Positions 1 to 6,239 of a stretch of 12,815 nt of DNA are shown piece after piece. The translations under genes were made by a program, and so were the position numbers. Where the stretch lies: positions 1 to 12,815 of the forward strand of contig JAGATU010000084.1 of assembly GCA_017621115.1 (NCBI GenBank). The letters are read 5' to 3'. Position 1 is the stretch's first letter, and each line of letters starts with the position of its first letter. The notes beneath the pieces are model-generated. The model saw only the letters and a program-made list of their open reading frames with translations. It was not told the DNA's origin and ran no database searches. The DNA is from Lachnospiraceae bacterium (GTDB taxonomy: Bacteria > Bacillota_A > Clostridia > Lachnospirales > Lachnospiraceae).

Positions 1-1
1 T

Positions 2-1150
2 ATGTGTACAGAGGTTGTTGCCGAATTGAATAAGGTATCCGATTACATTACAGAGAGCGGCGTGGATTGCCGTAATTATGGTGAATTAACCGGTATTTAT
101 GAAGCTAAGAAGTTAATGGGTGATTTGATGGGCGTGCCTGCAGAGCAGGTTATTGTATGCGGTAATTCATCCCTTAACATTATGTACGATACGATTTCGC
201 GTTCCGTTGTATTTGGTGTAAACGGCAGTACACCATGGTCCAAATTAGATAAAGTGAAGTTTTTATGCCCGGTTCCGGGATATGACCGTCATTTTGCAAT
301 TACGGAATTATTTGGTATAGAGATGATTAACATTCCGATGAACGAAGAAGGTCCTGATATGGATCTGGTAAGAGAGTATGTAGAGAATGACGCAACTGTT
401 AAGGGTATCTGGTGTGTGCCGAAGTACTCTAATCCATCCGGTATTACCTATTCGGATGCTACGGTACGTGCTTTTGCATCTCTTAAGCCTGCGGCAAAAG
501 ATTTCCGTATTTTCTGGGATAATGCATATGTGGTTCACGATTTGTACGAGGATAAGAAGGATACATTGTTAGAGATTTTATCAGCCTGTAAGGAAGCCGG
601 TAATGAGGATATGGTTTATGAATTTTCATCCACATCCAAGATTACATTTGCGGGTGCCGGCATTGCGGCAGTAGCTTCATCACCGGCTAACTTAAACTGG
701 ATGACCAAGACAATGACTATTCAGACCATCAGTTATGATAAGATTAACCAGCTTCGTCATGTGCGTTTCTTTAACGGTAATATAGAGGGCATTTATGAGC
801 GTATGAGCAAGCTTGCTGATTTCATGCGTCCGAAGTTTGATGCGCTTTTACAACTTTTTGATGAAGAACTTAGCGGTCTTGAGATTGGTACATGGACACG
901 ACCGAACGGTGGTTATTTCATTTCCTTTGATGCCATGGAAGGTTGTGCAAAAGAAATTGTAGCCAAGTGCAAGGAAGCAGGTGTGACATTAACAGGTGCA
1001 GGAGCAACATTCCCATACGGAAAGGATCCTAAGGATTCCAATATCCGTATTGCACCATCGTATCCGGAATTGGATGAATTGATGGAAGCAGCAAAGATTT
1101 TTGTTCTCTGTGTCAAGTTAGTCAGCGTAAAGAAAATTTTAGGTAAGTAG
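2..1150 (+). CDS. Aspartate aminotransferase, AspT/MocR-like class (5' truncated)
   Basis: PLP-dependent fold-type I aminotransferase that most likely moves the amino group between aspartate and 2-oxoglutarate in the cytoplasm. In the visible 382 residues I see the cofactor-loop GNSS (54-57), the NPSG segment (144-147, Asn contacting PLP), WDNAY (172-176, Asp and Tyr contacting the ring and O3'), the Schiff-base lysine K213 in STSKITFAGAG, and the carboxylate-binding arginine R349 in NIRIAP. These signatures, with PWSKLDKVKFLCPVPGYDRH near 78-97, match the Pfam aspartate aminotransferase/MocR-like family found in Corynebacterium AspT. Family members are about 425-430 residues, so roughly 45 N-terminal residues lie outside the window; the ATG at position 2 is therefore probably internal, not the start. 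Substrate specificity is inferred from family. A strong terminator follows the stop codon. Confidence 0.88.
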   Translation: MCTEVVAELNKVSDYITESGVDCRNYGELTGIYEAKKLMGDLMGVPAEQVIVCGNSSLNIMYDTISRSVVFGVNGSTPWSKLDKVKFLCPVPGYDRHFAITELFGIEMINIPMNEEGPDMDLVREYVENDATVKGIWCVPKYSNPSGITYSDATVRAFASLKPAAKDFRIFWDNAYVVHDLYEDKKDTLLEILSACKEAGNEDMVYEFSSTSKITFAGAGIAAVASSPANLNWMTKTMTIQTISYDKINQLRHVRFFNGNIEGIYERMSKLADFMRPKFDALLQLFDEELSGLEIGTWTRPNGGYFISFDAMEGCAKEIVAKCKEAGVTLTGAGATFPYGKDPKDSNIRIAPSYPELDELMEAAKIFVLCVKLVSVKKILGK

Positions 1151-1158
1151 TTTTTAAG

Positions 1159-1189
1159 GGGATAGCCGATTGGTTATCCCTGTTTTTTA
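1159..1189 (+). terminator. Rho-independent terminator of the aminotransferase gene
   Basis: GGGATAGCC (1159-1167), a GATT loop and GGTTATCCC (1172-1180) form a 9-bp stem with one G-T wobble. It is followed by TGTTTTTTA. It lies 8 bases after the stop codon and separates the aminotransferase from nudF. Confidence 0.9.
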
Positions 1190-1198
1190 TGATAAAAT
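1170..1198 (+). promoter_or_regulatory. Candidate sigma-A promoter for nudF
   Basis: TTGGTT (1170-1175), a 17-base spacer and TAAAAT (1193-1198) resemble a sigma-A promoter. The -35 box overlaps the 3' arm of the preceding terminator hairpin. Transcription would start near 1205, leaving a leader of nearly 60 bases before nudF. The -35 match is modest, so this is a candidate only. Confidence 0.4.
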
Positions 1199-1262
1199 AA
1201 AGAAATGGCATTGCAGAAGCAAAAGAAGCATTATATAGAATCAGCAGAAAGAAGGAGCAGAT

Positions 1263-1799
1263 ATGGCAAAAGGATACGAACGTCTTGACAGAACCCTGGT
1301 AAAAAAAGGAGCAATCATTGATTATTATCATGATACGATGAAGATTCCAAACGGCAATACGGCGGTATGGGATTTTATTGACCATAAAGGCGCAGCAGCA
1401 TGTGTAGCAGTAAAAGAAAACGGGAATCTTATTATGGTACGCCAGTATCGTAATGCTTTAGAGCGTGAAACCGTTGAGATTCCGGCAGGAGGAATTAATC
1501 CCGGAGAAGATATGCAAACTGCTGCATTGCGTGAACTGGAAGAGGAGACAGGATATAAGGCAGGAAAATGTGAGTTTCTTTTATCCATCCGTACCACAGT
1601 GGCGTTTTGTAATGAGAGGATTGATATTTTTTTGGCAGAGGATTTGGTAAAGGGTGAGCAGGAACTTGATGAGGATGAGTATGTTGATATTGTAGAATAT
1701 TCATTGGATGAACTTCTTGCTATGATTGATGAGGGCAAGATTCAGGATTCTAAGACGATATGTGCGTTGCTTGCATATTATCGCAGACGGAATGCGTAA
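1263..1799 (+). CDS. nudF: NUDIX hydrolase, ADP-ribose pyrophosphatase (NudF type)
   Basis: Predicted cytoplasmic enzyme that hydrolyses ADP-ribose to AMP and ribose 5-phosphate, clearing a reactive by-product of NAD turnover. The 178-residue length is close to NudF of Bacillus. The complete NUDIX box runs from G76 to Y98 as G-x5-E-x7-REL-x-EE-x-G-Y, with metal-binding glutamates E91, E94 and E95 in the REL-x-EE helix. The preceding VEIPAGG (71-77) is typical of ADP-ribose pyrophosphatases rather than MutT-type enzymes. The ATG has a GAAGGAG ribosome binding site (1251-1257) five bases upstream. The downstream lipoprotein starts 23 bases after its stop, suggesting co-transcription. In Bacillus subtilis nudF also sits beside spoIIM and near xerD, so the neighbourhood supports the call. 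Exact substrate is inferred from family. Confidence 0.88.
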   Translation: MAKGYERLDRTLVKKGAIIDYYHDTMKIPNGNTAVWDFIDHKGAAACVAVKENGNLIMVRQYRNALERETVEIPAGGINPGEDMQTAALRELEEETGYKAGKCEFLLSIRTTVAFCNERIDIFLAEDLVKGEQELDEDEYVDIVEYSLDELLAMIDEGKIQDSKTICALLAYYRRRNA

Positions 1800-1822
1800 T
1801 TTGTGAAGATTGAGGAGATGGT

Positions 1823-3319
1823 ATGAAAAAGATATTGGTCTGTGTGTTTGTGTGTGTAGTTTGGGGATTAGGATTAACCGCATGCACTGCAAAAGAAGAG
1901 AGTACATCGCTTGCTAAAAAGTATAATGCAACGGAGATTGTTTTATCTGATGAAGAAATTTCCGTTAACGGGAAAGCAATTTCTACGAATACAGATGACG
2001 CAGTATATTCTGCCAATGACATCGTTTTTTACTTAGAAGGACAGGACTTCACATACGGAGAAGGAGAAGAACAGGACGGACATTCACAGCAAGAAGCAGA
2101 TACCCATACGGTTGTGCATATTACTGAGCCTGGGAAATACGTATTGAGTGGTAAAATATCGGCAGGCCAGATTGCCGTGGATTTAGGCGATGGTGCAAAG
2201 AAGGACAGGAATGCAGCCGTAACCCTCATTTTGAATAATGTTGATATTACCTGCAGTGTGGCACCGGGAGTGATTTTTTACAATGTATATGAATGCGGCG
2301 ATGATGATGCAGATGACGCCACAAAGGATGTGGATACATCTGCGGCAGGCGCAAATATTATTATAGCGGATGATAGTATTAATCAGGTTAATGGCTCGTA
2401 TGTAGCGAAAATATATGAATCTGTTGAACTGAATGAAGCCGGTACGGAGATAATTGGCAGTAAGAAATTGCATAAATATGATGCGGCATTTTATTCCCGC
2501 AGGACAATGAATATAACCGGAGAGGAAAAAGGGAACGGTGTTTTGAATATTCATGCAGAAAATGAAGGCCTGGGTTCGGAATTGCACCTTACCATAAACG
2601 GAGGCTTTATCAATATTGACTCCGGTAATGACGGTATTAATACAAACGAGGACGGTGTGTCGGTTACAACCATAAATGGCGGAAATGTGAATATTGCGGT
2701 TAACGGTTCTACGGGTGAAGGTGATGGTATTGATTCCAACGGCTGGCTTGTGATTAACGGCGGAATAGTAACGGCCGCGGCCTGCGGATTCAGTATGGAT
2801 GCCGGAATTGACTCGGATATGGGAATCCATATTAACGGCGGTACTGTGATTGCAAGCGGAAATATGTTGGATGAAATTGCAGACAGTGTTCAGACATATG
2901 CGGTATTTATGACAATGGACGCTATAAATGGAGGTACGGAAATCGCCCTTAAAAATGAAGTCGGTAATAATGTTGGAGGGACCTCGATTGCAAATGACTG
3001 TACATGCATAGCAATTTCTTCTGCAGATTTACTGCCGGGAACCTACACATTATGGAATGATAATGAGCAATTAAAGGTATCTGAAATGAACGGAAGAATG
3101 CACGGCATGCCGGGAGGCGGTAAGATGAAACCGGAGGGAGAAATGCCTGAACTTCCGGATGGAGAGATGTTACAACCGCCGCAAAGACTGGAGGGAGAAC
3201 TCCCGATAAGGCCCGAGGGTGAAGCACCACGATTCCCGGGAGGTACTATGGGAGATATGGAAGCGAAAGATGAATTTGCAATTAAAGAAGGCGCAAATAT
3301 GTTTCTTATTGCTAAATAA
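1823..3319 (+). CDS. Secreted beta-helix carbohydrate-binding lipoprotein (Cthe_2159/DUF4353 type)
   Basis: A 498-residue predicted lipoprotein. The N-terminus has a lysine pair, a hydrophobic stretch (4-17) and a lipobox LTAC ending at C21, so it should be acylated and held on the outer face of the membrane. Residues about 40-415 look like a right-handed beta-helix, with repeated INGG turns at 258, 284, 311, 337 and 368, alternating short beta strands, and acidic DGI/GID turns (270-272, 301-303, 328-330) suited to calcium binding. This pattern matches the carbohydrate-binding Cthe_2159 family, whose Clostridium thermocellum member binds cellulose and polygalacturonate. Residues about 423-478 form a Met/Pro/Gly/Glu-rich low-complexity tail with PEGE-like units, followed by a short hydrophobic end. 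GAGGAG (1812-1817) lies five bases before the ATG. Its true ligand is unknown. It separates nudF from spoIIM, genes that are neighbours in Bacillus. Confidence 0.82.
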   Translation: MKKILVCVFVCVVWGLGLTACTAKEESTSLAKKYNATEIVLSDEEISVNGKAISTNTDDAVYSANDIVFYLEGQDFTYGEGEEQDGHSQQEADTHTVVHITEPGKYVLSGKISAGQIAVDLGDGAKKDRNAAVTLILNNVDITCSVAPGVIFYNVYECGDDDADDATKDVDTSAAGANIIIADDSINQVNGSYVAKIYESVELNEAGTEIIGSKKLHKYDAAFYSRRTMNITGEEKGNGVLNIHAENEGLGSELHLTINGGFINIDSGNDGINTNEDGVSVTTINGGNVNIAVNGSTGEGDGIDSNGWLVINGGIVTAAACGFSMDAGIDSDMGIHINGGTVIASGNMLDEIADSVQTYAVFMTMDAINGGTEIALKNEVGNNVGGTSIANDCTCIAISSADLLPGTYTLWNDNEQLKVSEMNGRMHGMPGGGKMKPEGEMPELPDGEMLQPPQRLEGELPIRPEGEAPRFPGGTMGDMEAKDEFAIKEGANMFLIAK

Positions 3320-3387
3320 TATGGACAAGTTTTTCTTTGGGACAATAGTGCATATACTGGAAGGAAGTGGTTGCTTTCGGGAAGTAT

Positions 3388-3936
3388 ATGAAGATTAGAA
3401 GAAGCGTAACGGGGCACCAGATATTGTTTTTGGTGTCCTTTTTTATTGGTATTGTAATTGTGACGGTTTTGGCAAACGGAAAATTGCCGGAAAATACGCT
3501 GATGAGTCAGGCACTGGCGGGAGGCTTTCTGGCAGAAGGTTGGAATAGAAGGGAATTATTCCTGCAGTGTTTATGGAAACGGGCCGGTGTATTGTTTTTG
3601 ATTCTCGTGTTGACAGCAACATCCATGAGAGTGTGGGTATGCCGTGTATTGCTTGTTTGGCTGGGATTGGTTTTCGGGATATTACTTAAGCTTTTTTATC
3701 TCTGGTATGGATTATCCGGCATGGGGCTTTTGCTTGTTGCAGCTCTGCCGCATTACCTGTTTTACATTATGGCTTATGGCCTTTTATATTGGAATTTTGA
3801 AAAAAACAGATTGCGTGTACGGAAGAGTTATTTTCCGGTTTTGATTTCTGTAATAGTTGTCATAATGGGAATTCTTTCGGAAAGTTATGTAAATCCATTT
3901 TTTGTGGGAGGATACCTGAAAATATTTTTTAAATAG
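3388..3936 (+). CDS. spoIIM: SpoIIM-like (DUF95) integral membrane protein
   Basis: A very hydrophobic protein of 182 residues with about five membrane segments (roughly 11-29, 67-80, 84-104, 111-137 and 148-164). The C-terminus GILSESYVNP (161-170) resembles the conserved end of the SpoIIM/DUF95 family. In Bacillus, SpoIIM belongs to the DMP complex (SpoIID, SpoIIM, SpoIIP) that remodels septal peptidoglycan so the mother cell can engulf the forespore. Position between a nudF homologue and xerD agrees with the Bacillus order and is the second reason for the call. The open frame extends to a GTG at 3367, but the Shine-Dalgarno-like GGAAGG lies only two bases from it. I prefer the ATG at 3388, which has GGGAAG three bases upstream. 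Sequence similarity is weak outside the C-terminus, so a non-sporulation relative of DUF95 remains possible. Confidence 0.72.
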   Translation: MKIRRSVTGHQILFLVSFFIGIVIVTVLANGKLPENTLMSQALAGGFLAEGWNRRELFLQCLWKRAGVLFLILVLTATSMRVWVCRVLLVWLGLVFGILLKLFYLWYGLSGMGLLLVAALPHYLFYIMAYGLLYWNFEKNRLRVRKSYFPVLISVIVVIMGILSESYVNPFFVGGYLKIFFK

Positions 3937-3958
3937 AAATTTACAATATCTGGTATTT

Positions 3959-3976
3959 GGCAAAATGCATTTTGCC
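3959..3976. repeat. Perfect 18-bp palindrome in the spoIIM-xerD intergenic region
   Basis: GGCAAAATGCATTTTGCC reads the same on both strands. It lies 22 bases after the spoIIM stop and about 60 bases before the xerD -35 box. It could be a dimeric-regulator site or fold as a small hairpin. Its 3' arm overlaps the 5' arm of the next candidate hairpin, so the two structures exclude each other. Confidence 0.7.
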
Positions 3977-4023
3977 GATATGTTGTGGAAACGCTCGAAA
4001 TAGGCATAAAATCGGCATTTTTT
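3973..4023 (+). terminator. Weak candidate terminator after spoIIM
   Basis: TGCCGAT (3973-3979) can pair with ATCGGCA (4011-4017), which is directly followed by six T residues (4018-4023). The loop is long (31 bases) and the stem only 7 bp, so efficiency would be low. It fits the observation that xerD has its own promoter immediately downstream. Confidence 0.35.
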
Positions 4024-4037
4024 GTAAAATTTATTCG

Positions 4038-4066
4038 TTGCTTTTCTTGTAAAATCTATATATAAT
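4038..4066 (+). promoter_or_regulatory. Sigma-A promoter of xerD
   Basis: TTGCTT (4038-4043), a 17-base spacer and a perfect TATAAT (4061-4066). Transcription would begin near 4073. The -10 box contains the in-frame ATG at 4065, which therefore cannot be the xerD start on this transcript. Confidence 0.6.
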
Positions 4067-4124
4067 GACAACTAGACGACAAAAGATAAGTTTTTGTACG
4101 AAACTGGGGGAAGGTTTTAAGAGT

Positions 4125-5009
4125 ATGCAAAGAGAGATAGACTCGTTTATATCTTATTTACATAATGTGAAACAGTCCTCTACCAATACACAATTATCTT
4201 ACCAAAGAGACTTGAAAAAGTTTAAGGCTTTTTGTGACAGCAAGGGAATTTCTTCGGTAAAAGAACTTACCGCGAAGGATTTGAAGGCGTATGTTGATGT
4301 GATGGGCGAGGAACAGTTTAAACCGGCAACGGTATCCAGAAATATCGCCTCTATCAAAGCGTGGATTCATTTCATGATGGACGAAGGTGTGATAAAGGAA
4401 GATATTACCCGTACATTGAAAGTGCCTAAGATTGAGAAGAAGATTCCGGAGATTATGACAATGAGCGAGGTGGTTACTCTTTTGGAGCAGCCAGTTGGTA
4501 ATAATCCGAAGGAAATCCGTGACAAAGCGATGTTGGAGCTTCTGTATGCAACCGGAATCCGTGTGACGGAGTTGATTTCTCTTAAGATGGAAGATTTGAA
4601 TTTGCAGATGAATTATATTATCTGTAATGATGGTAATAAAGAGCGAATGATTCCTTTTGGAGCGAAGGCAAGAATGGCCCTGATGCGTTATCTTGAAGAG
4701 GTTAGGGATGAGATGCTTGCAGATGCTAAGAGCCATGTGCTTTTTGTGAATTGCTCAGGACAGGCAATGAGCAGACAGGGCTTTTGGAAGTTGATTAAGT
4801 ACTATGCCAAGAAGGCCGGTATTACGGATGATATCACACCACATACATTGCGGCATTCGTTTGCGGCACATCTTGTGGAAAACGGAGCGGATTTGCGTAG
4901 TGTACAGGAGATGCTTGGACATTCGGATATCTCCACGACCCAGATTTACGCCAATATGAATCAGAATAAATTACGTGAAGTATATAAAAGGGCACATCCG
5001 AGAGGATAG
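4125..5009 (+). CDS. xerD: Tyrosine recombinase XerD
   Basis: Site-specific recombinase that, with XerC or alone, resolves chromosome dimers at dif during cell division. From the ATG at 4125 it has 294 residues, nearly the length of Escherichia coli XerD (298). The N-terminal SAM-like DNA-binding domain (about 1-85) carries the typical SxNTxxSYxRDL pattern (18-30). The catalytic domain has all six conserved residues: R146 (ATGIRVTEL), K172, H240 and R243 (HTLRH), H266 (LGHSDIS) and the nucleophile Y275 (TQIYAN). The frame is open to an ATG at 4065, but that codon lies inside the TATAAT box; the 4125 ATG has a GGGGGAAGG ribosome binding site (4106-4114) ten bases upstream and gives the usual N-terminus. 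Housekeeping XerD is preferred over phage integrase because of length, the nudF/spoIIM neighbourhood, and the lack of any att site or phage gene. Confidence 0.9.
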   Translation: MQREIDSFISYLHNVKQSSTNTQLSYQRDLKKFKAFCDSKGISSVKELTAKDLKAYVDVMGEEQFKPATVSRNIASIKAWIHFMMDEGVIKEDITRTLKVPKIEKKIPEIMTMSEVVTLLEQPVGNNPKEIRDKAMLELLYATGIRVTELISLKMEDLNLQMNYIICNDGNKERMIPFGAKARMALMRYLEEVRDEMLADAKSHVLFVNCSGQAMSRQGFWKLIKYYAKKAGITDDITPHTLRHSFAAHLVENGADLRSVQEMLGHSDISTTQIYANMNQNKLREVYKRAHPRG

Positions 5010-5017
5010 TCAGATAC

Positions 5018-5050
5018 AAAAAAGACATGACAGTGAGTCATGTCTTTTTT
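5018..5050. terminator. Bidirectional terminator between convergent xerD and aroF
   Basis: A perfect 14-bp stem pairs 5018-5031 (A6 then GACATGAC) with 5037-5050 (GTCATGTC then T6) around an AGTGA loop. The T run serves plus-strand transcripts from xerD, and the A run gives a U tract for minus-strand transcripts leaving aroF, whose stop codon is at 5095. Confidence 0.93.
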
Positions 5051-5094
5051 TGTATATTGTATGATAACAGAAATTTGCATATAGTAAGATGTTT

Positions 5095-6123
5095 TTATAC
5101 CAAATCGGCGATTTCAAGTAATAAGCGTTCGGTATCCGCAAATCCGAGACATGGGTCGGTAATGGATTTACCGTACACATGCTCGCCGATTTTCTGGCTG
5201 CCTTCTTCGATATAACTTTCAATCATAACACCCTTTACAAGATTATAGATATCAGGATTCACACGTCTGCTATGGATAACTTCCTTGGTGATACGCATCT
5301 GTTCCTTGTACTGCTTGTTGGAGTTGTTATGGTTGGTATCAATAATACATGCCGGATTCATTAAATCGCGTTCGCCATATAATTCCAAGAGTGTGGTCAG
5401 GTCTTCGTAATGATAGTTAGGAAGGCTCCTGCCGTGTTTATTTACAGAACCACGCAAAATTGTATGTGCAAGCGGATTACCTGAAGTTTTTACTTCGTAG
5501 CCGCGGTATGTGAATGAATGGCTGTGTTGTGCAGCATATACGGAGTTAAGCATAACGGAGAAGTCACCACTGGTAGGATTTTTCATGCCGGCAGGAATAT
5601 CAAAACCGCTTACGGTAAGACGGTGCTGCTGGTCCTCTACAGAGCGCGCTCCGATAGCAACATAGGAAAGAATATCACTGACATATCCCCAGTTCTCCGG
5701 ATATAACATTTCATCGGCACTGGTGAGCCCGGAAACATCCATGGCACGCACATGCATCTCACGCATTGCAAGAAGTCCCTGGCGGAAATCTTCCTTCTTT
5801 TCCGGATCGGGCTGATGAACGATACCCTTGTAGCCGTCACCCGTTGTACGCGGCTTGTTGGTATAGATTCGGGGAATCAGGACAAGCCTGTCCTTTACTT
5901 TATCATTTACCTTGCTGAGACGTTCCACGTAATCACATACGGAATCAGCGTTGTCAGCTGAACAAGGTCCGACAACTACCAAAAACTTATCACTTTTACC
6001 GGTAATAACATCGCTTATCAGTCGGTCACGTTCCTCTTTTAATGCAACCAACTTGGCAGGAACAGGGAATTCTTCCCTGATTTCTTCGGGAGTCGGCAGC
6101 TTTTGTATAAATTCAAAACTCAT
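5095..6123 (-). CDS. aroF: 3-deoxy-7-phosphoheptulonate synthase (DAHP synthase), class I AroFGH type
   Basis: First enzyme of the shikimate pathway, condensing phosphoenolpyruvate and erythrose 4-phosphate to DAHP in the cytoplasm. The 342-residue length matches the E. coli AroF/G/H group (about 350-356). Visible signatures are VGPCS with metal ligand C54, NKPRTT (89-94) for PEP and phosphate binding, IGARSVEDQQHR (157-168), GMKNPTSGD (179-187) with catalytic K181, ILRGS (222-226), metal ligand H265 in DTNHNNSNK, E302 in MIESYIEEG and D323 in SITDPCLG. The loop after KPRTT reads GDGYKG, one residue longer than the VGWKG of E. coli. GAGGTG lies four bases before the ATG. No other aro, trp, tyr or phe gene is adjacent. 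The flippase gene is 116 bases upstream on the same strand. Feedback specificity cannot be read from the sequence. Confidence 0.94.
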   Translation of the reverse strand: MSFEFIQKLPTPEEIREEFPVPAKLVALKEERDRLISDVITGKSDKFLVVVGPCSADNADSVCDYVERLSKVNDKVKDRLVLIPRIYTNKPRTTGDGYKGIVHQPDPEKKEDFRQGLLAMREMHVRAMDVSGLTSADEMLYPENWGYVSDILSYVAIGARSVEDQQHRLTVSGFDIPAGMKNPTSGDFSVMLNSVYAAQHSHSFTYRGYEVKTSGNPLAHTILRGSVNKHGRSLPNYHYEDLTTLLELYGERDLMNPACIIDTNHNNSNKQYKEQMRITKEVIHSRRVNPDIYNLVKGVMIESYIEEGSQKIGEHVYGKSITDPCLGFADTERLLLEIADLV

Positions 6124-6140
6124 GTTTCACCTCATTATTG

Positions 6141-6162
6141 TGTACAGGCATGCGTCTGTGCA
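6141..6162. repeat. Imperfect inverted repeat in the aroF 5' leader
   Basis: On the minus strand TGCACAG and CTGTACA flank eight bases; six of the seven arm positions pair. It lies 18-39 bases upstream of the aroF ATG, just before the ribosome binding site. It could be an operator or small leader hairpin, but could also be chance. Confidence 0.3.
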
Positions 6163-6193
6163 TATTTTTGCGTTTCAAAAATCCGCATTTCAT

Positions 6194-6222
6194 ATTCTAG
6201 CACACAACTTACGGGAAAAACA
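6194..6222 (-). promoter_or_regulatory. Candidate extended -10 promoter for aroF
   Basis: On the minus strand TGC followed by TAGAAT (complement of 6194-6202) matches an extended -10 element; the -35 position (6217-6222, TGTTTT) is poor, which such promoters tolerate. Transcription would start near 6187 with a leader of about 64 bases. No terminator is visible after the upstream flippase gene, so read-through may also supply aroF. Confidence 0.4.
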
Positions 6223-6239
6223 TAATTATTTCAATTTTT

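Noticed and set aside
2..4. ATG at position 2 as the real start of the aminotransferase
   Set aside because: The family has about 45 more N-terminal residues, and the first visible residues align within the protein, so the gene enters from outside the window.
1328..1738. 136-residue minus-strand open frame inside nudF
   Set aside because: Serine-rich low-complexity translation, antisense to a complete NUDIX gene and without its own promoter or motif.
2183..2830. 215-residue open frame on the minus strand inside the lipoprotein gene
   Set aside because: It is antisense to a clear lipoprotein gene, has Cys- and Ile-rich composition without any family motif, and no ribosome binding site was evident. 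It is a shadow of biased codon use.
3367..3387. GTG at 3367 as the spoIIM start
   Set aside because: The only purine-rich site is two bases from this codon, too close for normal initiation. The ATG at 3388 is better spaced, though the case is not closed.
4125..5009. Phage or integrative-element integrase with a nearby att site
   Set aside because: Length, sequence and the nudF/spoIIM context fit housekeeping XerD. No tRNA gene, direct-repeat att pair, excisionase or phage gene is visible.
6113..6193. 26-codon open frame overlapping the aroF start, as an aromatic leader peptide
   Set aside because: It has no run of Phe, Tyr or Trp codons and no ribosome binding site, its ATG directly abuts the predicted -10 box, and no terminator/antiterminator pair follows.
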